From: Lumbricus terrestris
Lineage: Eukaryota > Annelida > Clitellata > Crassiclitellata > Lumbricidae
DNA: 64,000 nucleotides
NCBI GenBank assembly: GCA_949752735.1
Contig: OX457036.1
Location: forward strand, 92,918,868-92,982,867
Reading direction: 5' to 3'
In this document: positions 11,201-25,100 of the stretch, piece after piece
How the letters are laid out: every line of letters starts with the position of its first letter
Position numbering within the stretch: the first letter of the stretch is position 1
Translations under genes and position numbers: made by a program
The notes under the pieces: generated by a model
Told to the model about the DNA's origin: nothing
The model's database searches: none
What the model saw: the letters and a program-made list of their open reading frames with translations, nothing else

Positions 11201-12112
11201 CCTCTTAAAGGGGGCTACGAAGAAGCGCTCCAGATTTTAGCACGGCAAAAAGCGCAGTTTGATTGAATAGAAACATGCTTCAGTAAGAACCCCAGGAAGC
11301 GGACGTACCTCCTAGGCGAGCCTAATCCATACCACTGATCCCACCAAGGAAAGTTGCAGTTCATGCGAAGAGAACCAAAGGCACCCCATCTTTGCAGAGC
11401 GGAGGGGACGGTGACCTTGTATACCCGTGGAGAAACGGAGCTCTCGCTTTATGCTATTATGGCGTCGTGGGTGCTGTTAGCCCTCGCACTACGCTTGGTT
11501 ATATGAATATGATGGCTCCACCCACACCATGGTAAGTCGTGAAAATCCTATTTGGCAATAATAATAAATCTGTCACTGGTTGCATTGTTAAGTTTACATT
11601 ACACGCTTACTTATTAGCCTACTTCTTAATTATTACTAAGTAAGTAAGTAAGAAAGTATTTTCTTTATTACTCCACTTGCCAACGCACAATGGGACACAG
11701 AACATCATTATAATAAATACATCGAAGTAATAAAATAATAATAGGTAATAAAAACGTGCAAATTAAAATCACAAGTTAAATATAGGCTATTCTAATAAAA
11801 TTATATATATAATTACTAGACTATTATCGTCAATTAAGTTAACTATAATTATAGCATTCTGGTAAGTGCAAGTTAGATGAATTAAAGGGACATGACCAAT
11901 TCATAAATGCAATATCCTAGTTACGGTACTCTTAAATGTTTTAAATAATGCGTGGTAGGCTATGACTCTGTAACTCGGATCGTAATATGATTGAAGAGAG
12001 CTTCATCAGGAGGTAATTGTTCGAATTTTGAAGCACATAATATTATGCAAAGAAGCACTTCTTGCATTCGCTGTTGATGGGTCGCAGGTTCATCTAAATC
12101 CAGATATATCAC

Positions 12113-12247
12113 CTTGAAATAACCAACTTGTATCTGCAAGAATGCACAAGTTTGTTCGCAGAATATTACTGCTTCAGAGGCGCGTGCAGATGACTCAGTT
12201 GTTATTGTTGATAGGTGCTTCTTCTCCTTCAAAAGCCCTGACCTCAT
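12113..12247 (-). CDS. Candidate 45-codon exon, unrecognised (block A copy)
   Basis: From an ATG at 12247 a frame runs 45 codons to AAG|GTGATA at 12113, a plausible phase-0 donor. The block B copy (28759-28625) is also exactly 135 nt, ends at AAG|GTAATT and shows a single replacement (Val to Ala at codon 27). The peptide begins MRSGLLKEKKH and contains an SARASEA stretch and two Cys. Beyond the donor the copies diverge, and the block A frame happens to stay open. I do not recognise a family. Flanking non-coding DNA in the blocks is also well conserved, so conservation alone does not prove coding. Confidence 0.3.
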
Positions 12248-12508
12248 TTTAAAGCCAGACGTGTCCCATACGTTTTCAGCTTACTCACAGGCGAGGGCAG
12301 CCGTAAGAGAGATCTTATGGCCGAATCTATTTTCGACCATAGGTGTTATTAGAATTGATTTTCAATAGTTAGACAACAGTAATAAGAGTCTGCTTCGGTA
12401 GAATGCATGAACTTTGATAAAAAGCTATCTTTAAAAAATGTCATTTAACGTAGTAGGCCTAAGTGGCTAAACTGTTTTTAGAGTATGATACTGCTTAATA
12501 CTGTATTA

Positions 12509-12550
12509 CACGCGCGCGCGCGCACACACGCGCACGCACACACACACGGC
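12509..12550. repeat. (CG)n/(CA)n dinucleotide tract
   Basis: Alternating CG then CA/CG purine-pyrimidine sequence with Z-DNA-forming potential. A shorter orthologous tract is at 29022-29042. Confidence 0.9.
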
Positions 12551-13242
12551 AGATATTTATTCACTAAGCTTACTAAAAATCATACATAGAAAAAAACGAA
12601 CACGCGCAATGCCACTGTCTGGTTCCATTGAACTCTGTCCATATATTCCACACACAGTCCACAGAAGATAAATGAAATCAGACAAGGATTCGGTTCAGTA
12701 CACGCCCAGACAACGGGACTCGTGAGAAGGACGTTGTTGTGCAACTTCTAAATATCGCTTTAACCATAACCATAACCATCAATTTTATTGAACCAATATA
12801 ACAAAAACATTTTTACGAAGTAGCCTATAATTATATACATAACAGTTGGTTACAACCGGAAACCCAGAAGGGATTAGAAGTCACACTGGTAGGGCTACCT
12901 ATATGCAAGCTTACAGATTCAAGATGGTAGAGAGGCAAGTATCATGTAAGTATTTACAATTTGGATATACGCATGATGCAGTCTTGACTAAAAACATAAA
13001 CATTCGCAGTCAAGACTACATGATGTTGTTAAGCTATCAAACCTTAACTAAGAAAAGGAATAAAACGAAATAAACCTTAACTAGAAAGAAAAAGAAATGA
13101 TTAGAATAGAAGTGCTTTCACAAGCTCAACACAGTAACGGATAGGCTAGTAAATCAGACGATTTTAATTTAAACCAGCAATTCCAACTTTGGATGTGTTT
13201 AGTCGAGACATCGTCGTTCACATGGGCGGAGTTTGTTTTCAG

Positions 13243-13288
13243 TTCAAGACAGTTGGTAAAGGTTCGTCACTTTACCAACTGTCTTGAA
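13243..13288. repeat. Perfect 18-bp stem-loop
   Basis: TTCAAGACAGTTGGTAAA (13243-13260) is followed by a 10-nt loop and its exact complement (13271-13288). It sits 21 bp inside the CATGGGCGGAG end of a small element whose block B counterpart (29397) lacks the hairpin. Function unknown. Confidence 0.85.
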
Positions 13289-13289
13289 G

Positions 13290-15560
13290 TTCGGATTCTT
13301 TCGTGAAATGGCAACCAAGTGCCTTCGTAGATGATGTGGAAAGATAGACACCAATGAAAATTCTTGATCCCGGGAGAATCAAGTTTTCCACGATGAATAT
13401 TTAATTAGCCAACACCAGCCTTCTTATTCGAAGAGATGTGATGTGTCGCGATGCATGCGAGCACATCAGAAGTCAAATAAACCAAGTGATTACGACCCAA
13501 CGACTTTCTCCAGTCTTCACCAAATTCGAATCCACGTACAAACACTTCATCCCGCCGCTAACATTAACTTAGAATCCACTTGTCGAAACAAAGTGACTCT
13601 CTTCATTAGCATCTTTTGCAGGAATCGAATCCTGTCCAGTTACTGACTCTGACGTTTACTTTTCCGTTAGTCAAATTTACGTGTTTTCAACGGCTCGCGC
13701 AACGCAGCGACGTTTTGTTGACGTAGTTGCTATGGCGATTAATGTTTACTTCGTCAATACTGCATTCCTTTAACACTCTTGTGATTTGATTACTGATCGT
13801 CTGATTATATATTTATATTTCTAAAAACGCTAACTGATTATTTAGTTAAATCAACGCCAGTACTACATTGTCTAGCTTGACTCCTACCTATAACTAACAA
13901 TTATCAACTATACAAATTAGATTGAGGGATAATAGCAAGTTAATACGCTACAAATACCCCCTCATTAAAAGTCTGTAATCAGGCTTTATAAATTCACATA
14001 ACTAGGGTGGGTGATAGGTATGTGGGACAGGCGACTATTGTGGAACAGCTAAGCTAGTGAGGCTTACATACTTATTATGTCCAATACATACAAAATCTAA
14101 AAATACATAGTCTATGGCAATATACCCGACGTCATTAATATGTGGTTACACACGTCTTACTGGAAGTGTTTAAATGCCTTTGGTTGTGTGTGTAACATTC
14201 GATTTTCGAAAGTTAGTTAATTTGCGGTATTCATAATTTTGATAACATTAACTTGCTAAGGCCCTTGTCGACACCAACGCTAGATAATTGTATTGAATGC
14301 AATTTGTGTTGAAATATACTGACGAAATGAACTACCAGCAACGGTTTTAATCACCAGATGTCAACATGCATTTACAAAGCCTGCTGGTGTATAGGTGTCC
14401 CACTTTAGCGACAGCCGTGTTGTCAAAGTGGGACAGCGATCTGCTGCTAAAGTGGGACAGCCTATTGCAGCTGAACTAAGCGTACGTGTTGATAGGCCTG
14501 TTGAATATAAGCCTATCTAAATCCTAGATTACGATTACGTTGATTGTTTTAGATGGGAAGAGTACTTGATAAAATGTCAACATGCATTTACAAAGCCTGC
14601 TGGTGTACAGGTGTCCCACTTTAGCGACAGCTGTTGTCAAAGTGGGACAGCGATCGGCTGATAAATGGAATTTTAGAACTAGAATAATCTACTTAAGCAT
14701 CACCCACATAAGATAAGAATTTTTTACCAACATGTCCCAAAATCACGTTATGCCCCACCACCTGGGGTAAAATGGGATTCCTATCCCATTATGCCCCATA
14801 ACATGCAATATTCTATGATTTACAAAAAATGACATATTTTTTTTATTATTGCACGTTTTGTAATCTAAACAATGATTGAGACGTGAGGGGGTAATTAGAA
14901 CCCATGAAATATTACAATATAAGAGCTATGGAGAAGAATTGCTTTAACACCACAGCAAGGGGCAAAATGGGATATCTGTATCCCATTATGCCCCAAATTG
15001 CCACAAAATTGTAAATCCGCCATTTTGAAACAAAATACTGAACTTGTACAAATTTTCATATGGGAATATGTGACTATATAATTATATAACCCTACACGTG
15101 GATAGTAAAACTCAAATTTAATGTAGCTCCAGTGTTTCTAGACAATTTTTTGGATAATGGACGTACCTTACTTGGGAGAGCGTGAAAATCAACTTTTAAT
15201 CATAAATATTGCAAGACGCATCGAAATCGTAAATGCTTTTGTCCTTCACCTTCAAAATATGCATTACTTCAGATTGAAATTTTTCCCGTATTTTTAAAGT
15301 AAGTAAGATGGACAATAATGAAGTTTCCCGTTACACCCCGATATCCCATTACGCCCCGCTCTCGGATCTCTCCCCTAGGCCTATAATTAAAGACTTGGCA
15401 CGGTAGTCTATACAGGAGTTGGATGACGATCTAAGTCATGCTTACAAAATTTCGCAGCAGAGAATATTTTTTGCCAGTATTGAGTATTAAAATTTAAAAT
15501 ATTAGGCTACTAACACTAGCATACGCAGACGTAATAATAAGTTTCTGAAAACGGTTGTCC
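13290..15560. other. Intergenic region downstream of CYP-B; repeats, no recognisable gene
   Basis: No coding potential was recognised. An 80-bp segment (ATGTCAACATGCATTTACA...) is directly repeated at 14358-14440 and 14574-14653, and each copy contains complementary GTCCCAC and GTGGGAC words. From 14764 to 15352 there are palindromic clusters of GGGGCAAAATGGGATA / TATCCCATTATGCCCC. The last ~190 bp are collinear with the 3' flank of CYP-C near 41621-41810, so they belong to the duplicated gene unit. Confidence 0.6.
14764..14994. repeat. Two GGGGnAAAATGGGAT palindromes
   Basis: At 14764-14797 GGGGTAAAATGGGAT faces ATCCCATTATGCCCC across a short spacer. At 14959-14994 GGGGCAAAATGGGATA faces TATCCCATTATGCCCC. 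A third, single arm (ATATCCCATTACGCCCC) is near 15340-15357. The words resemble the arm units of elements II and III, but no TSD could be assigned. Confidence 0.6.
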
Positions 15561-15565
15561 GCCGT

Positions 15566-16121
15566 TTAGCCATTTCTTGCAATCATTCGAATCTTGAAAG
15601 GCGAAGGGATTTCCGAGATATTATAGATTGTTTTTACTGTAATCGACTTGACGTCTTTTGGTGGTCGTATGTGAAAGTTTTGCATTAGTCCGCTTATGAA
15701 GAGGAACAATTGTTGACGAGCCAATGCTTCGCCTGGACAAGATCGTCGACCTAAAACAAAGATATTGGAAAAACCACTTGTCACTTAATTGTCAGCAGTT
15801 GCAACAATATCGTACGACCTAGACTGCATCAAAGAGATAAAGATTTTGCACTTCGAAAGAAGTTCATCGACAATTGGAATGAAAAGTGTGGTTCCAAAGC
15901 GAATGACATTTAAGAATGAAGTGCAGGCAGAAACATATCATCATTAATTTTCTGTTATCCTTGAATTTGAATTGTTGCTCATAGCACCCACCTGTCGAAA
16001 AGGAATGGCAGGCTAATTAATTTTTGGAGCCTTAATAGTGTTGTAGAGTATTCCAGAAAGGGTCGCCTGTTCAAGAATTTCCGGATTATTATGTCACGAA
16101 CATAAATTACATTTCAAAGCG

Positions 16122-16192
<71 letters not shown>

Positions 16193-19100
16193 ATCAACAA
16201 TAATAAAACTGCTTTTACTGGTGGTCTAGCGAAAGCTTTATATAACGTCAAAAAATAAATTACATGTAAGAATCTATGCAAGTATCTACAAAAGGATCTA
16301 AATGTATGCTTTGCAGACAACAGCATTAGCCATAAGCCGCATACATCGGGACAACACCTTTCAAATAATATTATCATTACAAACTGTCGAAAACGCATTC
16401 CCAAGACGACACATTTTCAAATGCCTATGGCGAATGTCTCGCATCATCAATGGATTAAACAAAATTGTGACTCTGCTTACAAGTTCTGTTCTGCGAACTT
16501 ACCTAGAGAAAAGGTGATGACACTGTTCCTGTTGATTAATTTCTTGTTCTCGTCGAGGAATCTTTCTGGTCTGAAGACATCCGAATCCGGCCAGTCCGTT
16601 CTGTTCATGTGTGCACCTTTGATGTTGACCAGAATCTTCATTCAACAAAATAAAAAAAAACTATGTGGATAATACAGGTTTTAATTCTTAAATGGATTCA
16701 TGCGCCATGCCTAATGCTGCGGTGAAAAAACTGTTATTATACGGGTTCCCGACACACTGTAAAAAGAGAACCAACCGCAAAGCTCCTTTTTGTAGTCCTA
16801 AAATGTGAGCAAAATGCCATTGCAGGTGAAAACATTATTCCATTAGGGACCGTCTGTAATAGACTTATTCAAACTTATTTGAAAGACTGACTAGTATAGG
16901 CTAGCTTCCGCTTGACCGATATCCAATGTGGTAAATTGGCATTCTTGGCTTATTTTGTTAATGATTCTAATAATCATGCTACAAATGGTGCAGTGGCGAG
17001 AGATGAAGTAGCCTATATAATGTGGAAACGCACCCACAATATGGCGGTAGCGTAAGTTGTTTAGGCCGGAAAGTCGACTAAATTATCATTTACAATTGTT
17101 TTAAGTTCCACATTTGGTAACTATTTTAAGTTATGGTCGAGGTCACTTTGCTGCAACAGTTCCACGGGAATTAAATCATCTTTGAAGCAAATTCCATTCG
17201 AAGATAGCGGTAGAACTGGTCAGCTGTAAATAGGTCACCGTCGCAGTTGTCGGATTAGTTTGTTTTTGGTCGTCGAAGTGGTTGTCAACTTTTTCGTATG
17301 TGTTGGTAAAATACAGTGGATTTGTAAAACCGAATGTCCTCTCGAGTGGATTACTACTAACAAACATGCCAAAAAAGAGTCAAAAATAGACCGTGATGAA
17401 CTTATTGAAGCCCTGACGGAGGGGCGCGTTGTTGAAGCGCTGGTCAAAAGTCTTCTGGCTATACTAACGACTGCGATCGAGAAAGCTGTGGAGAAAGCAA
17501 TTCAAACCCAGATGGAATCTATAAAGGTGGGACTTAACGAAACAGTGGCGGATCTTGTTAAGGAATACACCGTACCCAAGCTGGAAATCCTTGAGAAAGA
17601 AATCGTTACTCTTAGATCAGAAAAGGAGCTACTACAAGAGAGAGTTCATCGGCAGGAAATATACACCCGTGCTGACAACCTTATGTTTTATGGTGTACCA
17701 GAGGCTGGCAACGAGGATCCTAATCACCTGGATAACTCTGTAACCTGTGATCTAATTGTGAATATATGCAATAAACGCCTGGGGCTGCAGATCGGGAAAC
17801 ATGACATCTCAGTTGCACATCGGCTTCGGAGTGGTAAGAAGGATTCGTCATGTCGCCCGATTGTGGCCCGTTTCACTACAAGACGTGTCAGAGATGAAGT
17901 GTACAAAGCACGTCGTCTACTTCGCAAACCCTCTAATGATGCCCAAGGGATTTACAACACTACTATCTACATAAATGAACACTTGACGACTGAGAACTCT
18001 GAGATCTTCTTCCGCGCCCGGAAACTACTGCTGAAAAAGAGCATCGCAGGCACCTGGACTTATGGTGGAGAAGTCTTCATCAAGCTCACGGTATCTACTG
18101 ATGAAAAACCCAAAAGAATCAAGAGGGTTGGAGAATTGCCTTCGAAGGACTTCTGATTAATTCGGGGGCAGTGCCCTTGGATCTACTATGGCTGGGATCA
18201 TCTGGTTTTCGACGAATATCTTTTTGGAACGACTTATACTACAATTCAAGTAGCACGTGTTCTGGTTTCGATTAATATCTCGTTTGAACGACTTAACTGC
18301 AATTCAAGTAGCACATGTTATTATCACTGGGACTCACAGGTATAGTTTAATTTTTTGGGATTGAAAGTCACGAGTAATAATAAACAGTTTCCAATTCCAA
18401 AACTTAGTATTAGAAAGTATCAATGTTAAATTGTATTTCAGATCTATTTTCCACTTTATGGGAGTAAGGTTTTCAAGCATTTGTACTATAGTACCTAATA
18501 TTTTTTATCCAAGGTATGAGGAGCTAATGGACTCATCAAAATAATCCACCTCCTTTGGTTGGTGTGTAACTTACAGAGCGCTTCCCGTACGATGCTTTCC
18601 TGATTTGTTCATTCTACTAGTTAAGAAACAGTACCAGTGCTACTGAGATATGATGACCTTATAATGATTATGCTTAATACCCTGAAGGTCATATTCGATC
18701 TGACTGACCTGTGGTTGTCTATTGTGTTTTTTTAGTTACTCTGCTATACCTGTATGTTTGACTTATATAAGATACTATGAGTCTACATTTTATTATCTAA
18801 CCTGCCATTCACTGTTTGATCTATGGTTGCCTATTGTGTTTTCTTATTTACTTTGCTATTTTTGAATGTTTGACAATGTAAAGATTTATGTCGATGGTTT
18901 CGGCTGTTGGACTGTCTGTTTTTAGCTCGGCTAATTGGACTGTCTATTGTCTTTTGTTTTTTTCTTTTTGATTCATGTTAGTTTTTGTTTGTTTGTGTAT
19001 CTTATATTGATGGACACTCGGCAAATTGCCGATTTTGGTTGCTGTTCAGTATGTATGTCCTTAATTGTTAATCAAGATAATAAGCTTAGTTGCACGCTTT

Positions 19101-22100
19101 GTGGGAAGACCTCACATTCCTTTTGCTTAAATGATGTCACTAATATGTCACAGACCCCGTGGTGCTGTAATGAATGCAATTCCCCTCCTCCTTCTGTGTC
19201 AACACTTGCACACTCAGTTAACACTGAACTAGACGTATTAACACAGCCTACTACGGCAGAAATAAATGATCTTCGGGCTACTACTAAATTTGAATTATTT
19301 TATACTGATGACTCTAATAGATCTCTACTAAACAACAAGAATCTTGACCCTGATGCTAATTTTTTTCCTAACTTAATGAAAGACTGTAATTATAGAAGTC
19401 TCACTGACTTAAATTCCAAGGACTATAAAAAATACTTTCTCACTATTGCATATTAATTGTAGAAGTCTATTACCTAAAATTGATGAAATAATTTGCCTAT
19501 TAAACCATATACCTACATCCATCTTGGCAGTCACTGAAACCTGGCTAACTGACAATACAGTGAGTTCCAATCTCATTCCTGGATACAACTTTGTTTATGA
19601 AAATAGAAGGTCAGGGCGTGGTGGTGGTGGTGTGGGTTTTTTTATTGGAGAAGGAATTAAATACTCTAAAATTGACCACTCAAATAATTATAGCACTTTT
19701 GAAATGCAACTTATTAATATTTCTCAAACTAAAAGTCCGGACATTGTTATCTGTGTTATGTATCGACCTCCAGGCTCAAACATGGAACTCTTCAATAATG
19801 AACTGACCTTACTCCTGGATCATTTGGCTTCCAATGTATATATAAAAGGAAAAGAATCTTTATCACTGGTGATTTTAATGTTGATCTGCTGTCTATAACC
19901 TCCCACTCACTTTCCAATGATTACCTTGAACTTATGACGGCTCACTATTTCCTCCCACTGATTCTCCAACCTACGAGGATCACTCCCACCTCAAGCACCT
20001 TAATAGATAATATCTTTACAAACTCAGCTCAACATGGTATCGAATCTGCTATCTTAATGACAGAAATTTCTGATCACCTACCGGTTATGACATGGTTGCA
20101 TAATCTACCGGATCACAACTTGAATCTAGGGAAAGTTGATATGATAAGGATTGTAAATGATGATAATATCTCCACCTTTCAATCTTTATTATCTAATGTG
20201 GACTGGTCGTTGGTTCTGGGATATTGTCTGGAAAATAATACTGCTGATGCATACTCTTCTTTTATAAAAATAGTGATACATAACTTTGAATTAGCATTCC
20301 CACTCAAACCTAAAAAAAGTTCTAGGAAAAACACATTTCAGCACCCCTGGATGACCCAAGGATTGTTAAGAGCAATTAAAAAAAAGGAAAAACTTTATAT
20401 AAATTATATAAGGCACCCTAACGATGAAAATAAAAAGAAGTTTACTGTGTATAGAAATAAGTTTAAGATAATCCGAAATAGTGTAGAATCAACTTATTAT
20501 GCGAATGAATTCGCTAAATATAGTAATGACAATAAGAAGACATGGCGGGTAATTGAATCCATAACTAGAACCGAAAAAACTACCACAGAAATAAAAGAGC
20601 TTAAAGTTAAGGATCTAACGACAAATGTCCCAAATGATATGGCTAACCAATTTAATGCTTACTTTACTGATTTAGCTCACTCGCTTGCACTTAAAATTCC
20701 ATCTGTGGACCAAACTTTCAATGACTACTTGCCTCCACCTACGTTAAACTCTTTAGCTATTATTCCCACTTCACCAACGGAAATTATATCAATATGCAAA
20801 TCTCTTAAAGCTACACATAGCTCTGGCTTGGATGACCTTGACCCGTGCATATTGTCCCAGGTAATGGTTATCCTTGCTATCTCACTGGCGGAAATAATTA
20901 ACTGTTCTTTAATAAATGGAGTGGTTCCCTCTGAGATTAAAATGGCCAAGGTGTTACCAATTCAAAAAATAGGAAATAATAATGATATTTCTAATTTCAG
21001 GCCTATATCGATTTTACCTTATTTTTCTAAATTATTCGAAAAAATTATGTATGACAGATTACTTTCTCACATAGGTCACATTAACCTGCTCTACCCACTA
21101 CAGCATGGTTTTCAATCAGGCCACTCCACATCTATGTCCTTACTTGATATACAAGATAAAATTTCTAAAGCAATGGATAATAATGAATTCTCTATAGGTA
21201 TATTCCTTGACCTTGCCAAGGCATTTGATACGGTGAATCATAAAATACTCCTGGAGAAATTACAACATTACGGTATTAGAGGTATTGCTCACAAATGGTT
21301 TAAGAGTTACTTAACTGATAGAACCCAGCAGGTCCTATGTAATGGTTCATTGTCTACTCTCAAATTAATCCTACATGGGGTACCGCAGGGATCAATACTT
21401 GGACCTCTCCTCTTCTTAATTTACATAAATGACCTACCTAACTCATCATCTTTACTACGTTATATCTTATTTGCAGATGATTCTAATGCATTCTTATCTA
21501 ACTCTTCCTATGAACAACTGATTAATCTAGCTAACAAGGAGCTAGCTCTTGCTAGTGACTGGTTCAAAGCTAACAAGCTCTCTCTTAACATTAGTAAAAC
21601 CAACTACATCATCTTCAGATCTAATAAAAAAACCCATCCCAACTACTGCTCATGGATTATCAATTGATGGCGTTCCTATACCCCAGGTGGAATCTTCTAA
21701 GTTTCTTGGGGTCTTTGTTGACCAGCATTTAAAATGGAATGTTCATACTTATGAAATATCAAAAAAAATCATAAAGAATCTTGGAATATTAAGGAGAATA
21801 TCATACTTACTTCCTACTTTAATACTGAAGAACTTATATCATGCCCTAATTCAACCTTACCTATCTTATTGTAATTTCATCTGGTCCTCAACATACCCTT
21901 CACACCTATCGACATTAAAAATTCTACAAAAAAAGCTATCCGCATTATTACTAAGTCATCTTATAACTCGCATACCAAACCACTCTTTGATGATCTTAAG
22001 ATTTTTAAAATTGAACAAATTAGATTTATCCAAACATGTGAATTTATGTTCAAGTATGCCAATAACATGCTACCTGTTGCCTTCTTGTCATTTTTTACCC

Positions 22101-25100
22101 CAGTATCATCAGCTATTACTACTAGAAGTAACCGTGCCTTTATATGCCAATATGCCAGAACCAACACTCGTAAGTTTTCTATACAGTACCAGGGACCTCT
22201 AGTGTGGAATAATTTGCCGAAGGACATCCAAACTGCTCACAGCCTTCCGCATTTCAAAAGACTTATTCGTTCCCATATATTTAACATAGAAAGGATAATT
22301 GAAAAATAATTGACACCTTGCATTCTACTTTCAGTCCATCTATCTATCTTTTCTTACTCAGCTACTTATTTATCTACTGGGCCCCTACCAGCGGGACCCG
22401 TCCCTTTAGGTGTGCCCTTTGTGCCCTACGTACGTTATTCTTATAAATTTGCTGTGTTATTTGTTTTATTATTGTTGTCTATTGATGTACTGCTTTAGTT
22501 GAAAATGTTTTATGGGTTCAATAAATAAAATGAAATGAAATGAAAAAAATGAAATATAATGTTGCTTATTTTCACTAATTACGACATCTTATTGGGAATC
22601 AAGATATCAACAGTATCATTGGTTATAACCCCGTTGACTTTGAAGCAACCATAAACTACATATATAAATAATTGTAAAATGGGAAAAGATACACAATGTC
22701 ATGTATGCATCTTACCATAGTATCTGCTGGTATAAAGTATCCAAGCACTTCTGTGTCATGCAGAGTCAAGTGCGGAAATGCCATCGGTAATGCAGCTTTG
22801 TGACGCAGCAGTTCCAGAATGGTTGCCTCAACGTAAGGCAACCTTGGCTGATCATCAATCGTAGGAAGTCTATCTCTGGGAACCACAGAATCAATCTCCT
22901 TCTGAAGATGATCTTCAAGCTGAGGATTGTTGGCGATGTAAATGAAAAACCAGAGAATCGTAGTTGACGTTGTGTCGACACTTCCACCGTAGAAATCTCT
23001 TAGCATATACTTCAATTGTTCACGGTCGTAATTCGGACCTTCCTTTTCGATATATCTGCGCACGAAGCAATCCCTTTCCACATCATCCAACACCAAATCT
23101 ATATCTTTGTCTATGGCTTTCAATGTTTTTTCATTGCTATCTAGGCCATCGTTGAATCTTTGGCTGAATGATGGAAGGAATCTGAGTATTGGGAAAAAGC
23201 CTACTGCAAAATCCACGGAAGCAACAAATCTCTTCACCTGGTAAACCGCTTCCGTCAATCCATATTTGTAATCACATCTTCTACCAAAAAGTATATTTAT
23301 AGGTACGTTTGAAGTACTGATGGTGATGATTTCTTGTGGATTGAAAGCTTCACCATTTGCATTGCGGATGTGTTTAATTAATTCATCGGTTTCTATCAAT
23401 ATCCGCGTCTCCAACTGACTTCGTGATCCAAATCCGAAATCCTTCAGGATCGACAACGTCAACTTGTGGTATCTTTTGAACTCTTTGTCGTACTTTCTGA
23501 ACACCATTCCTAAATATATCAACAGAATCTATTGCAACTGTCGCATTAGTAACTCTTACCAATCCACTATAATTGGTCTATTATAATTATGGATTGGTTA
23601 GTAGGTCACCAATGCTACTGTCTCCAAAAGATCATAACCTACTAGAGCCAATTAACTTAATAAGGATCCGATATAAGCTTTGGAGATAGAGGAAGTGCTT
23701 TTATTTGTCAGTTGATAGGAAAAATGATTTCTGATGGATTGTCGTTTGCTCAAATGATCCTCCTTATCCAAACGCTGCAGAAGGATTTCCAGTCCCCTCC
23801 CCTATAAAAAAAACTAACGTTAATCGCACATATGTAGCCTACATTTGATGGGAGACCGTTTTATCATTCTAATTTCATATCAATCTCTAACGTAGGCTAT
23901 ATAGATTTGAGTTACAAAATATGCTGGTCTCTTTTTCCTTGTTCATCTCTATCTCCTGTCTCTTTTTTTAGTCTTTTCGAAAGTCGATGTCACAGCGTAT
24001 ATCTCCCCAACCAGAGTCTCCTTGGAGTCGGGAAATATCAATTCCCTTTAGACTTCTTAGAACTATATCCTACCTAATTAGAACGACGTTCCTTTATTTC
24101 TCTATGATACAATGTTGACCTCCATAAGTTGTTGGAATGCTAAATGTCAGAAAATTGTAAGGGACCACCACTCAGTGTGATCCGTAGTAGCTTATTCATA
24201 TCTGTTTTTGAAATGAATGATCAAGTGAATGCGTCAGAGGTAAGATATCAGGCATAAGATTTTTTTTTTAAATTGCTTTAATGTGTACCCTTCTGATTGC
24301 GATTTAAACCATATTTTTCGGTGTAGAAGAATTCTCTGCCTGAGAAACTGTACGAATGTCGGACTAGAGCGTCCTCTATTGATTCTCGGCTGTTTAGAAC
24401 GACGACATATCTAACAGAAGCAAGAAATGGCTACATTATAATAGTTAATCAGAAGAACGCGCATAGAAGCAAACTCTATGTCTTTCCTGAAATTCTACAG
24501 GAGAGCGGTAACTACTTCCGCGACAATGATTAGGCCCATATTTTCATGATTTGGATATTCGCATCGGGCAAATTTTGTGGAATATGTGCAAATAGTATGT
24601 ATGTAGACCTATATCAATGTAAGTTTGCCAAAATAGGTGCGCAAATTGTATATCTATTCAACGTTGCATCAGTTACAGTCGATGACTGAGAGACTGAAAT
24701 TCACGTAAAATAACTTAAGGAAAATCAGACGATGAAAGAAGGTTGGAAATAACCAAGCTGTCAGCGAAAAGGTCGATAGGACCCTGGGCCTAAGTCTATA
24801 GGATCTGTTACACGATTGGCACAAAGCTTTTCTCCGAAACACCAAAATATTGAATCTGAAGAAAGATCCACTCGCTAAGTGGTAGTAGCTTGCTTGAAGA
24901 GGCGCCTAATAAATAGCCTACTTGAATGAATGAATGAATGAAAGTCTGATAATTCACAGATTAGATTAAATCGTTCCAAGTTTAAGAAGAAATCCAGTAT
25001 TATAATAGCCTACATAGGCTACACCGTGGGGCGCGGTGGTGTAGTGGTGGCGTCGTCGCCTTGAAGCCGGAAGGTTCGAGGTTCGAATCCACCTCGTCGC

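Larger units (their letters stand above)
1950..13225. repeat. Segmental duplication block A
   Basis: This block, from the CTATGCTTTGCAGAC words near 1955 to the CATGGGCGGAG site near 13222, is collinear with block B (about 16290-29396). Both contain a CYP gene on the minus strand, element I upstream of its first coding exon, and the same unique-looking 3-kb flank. They differ by lineage-specific insertions. A alone has the 3980-6085 TIR element, the mariner and the minus-strand SINE. B alone has the LINE, the plus-strand SINE and the 27105-27405 element. The copies are near-identical in coding exons. Confidence 0.85.
17023..22553 (+). mobile_element. CR1-like LINE, 5.5 kb, nearly full length
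   Basis: Inserted into intron 3 of CYP-B, antisense to the gene. An 8-bp direct repeat ATATAATG flanks it (17015-17022 and 22554-22561); block A has the single intact site CCTATATAATGCTGC. The order is a 5' leader, ORF1 (coiled coil plus RNA-binding-like), a spacer, ORF2 (PHD-type zinc finger, AP-endonuclease, reverse transcriptase), a short 3' UTR with GGGACCCGTCCCTTTAGG, and a tail of AAATG repeats. ORF1 is open but ORF2 carries about four frameshifts, so this copy is inactive. A TSD and a long 5' extent suggest a fairly recent insertion. Confidence 0.9.
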
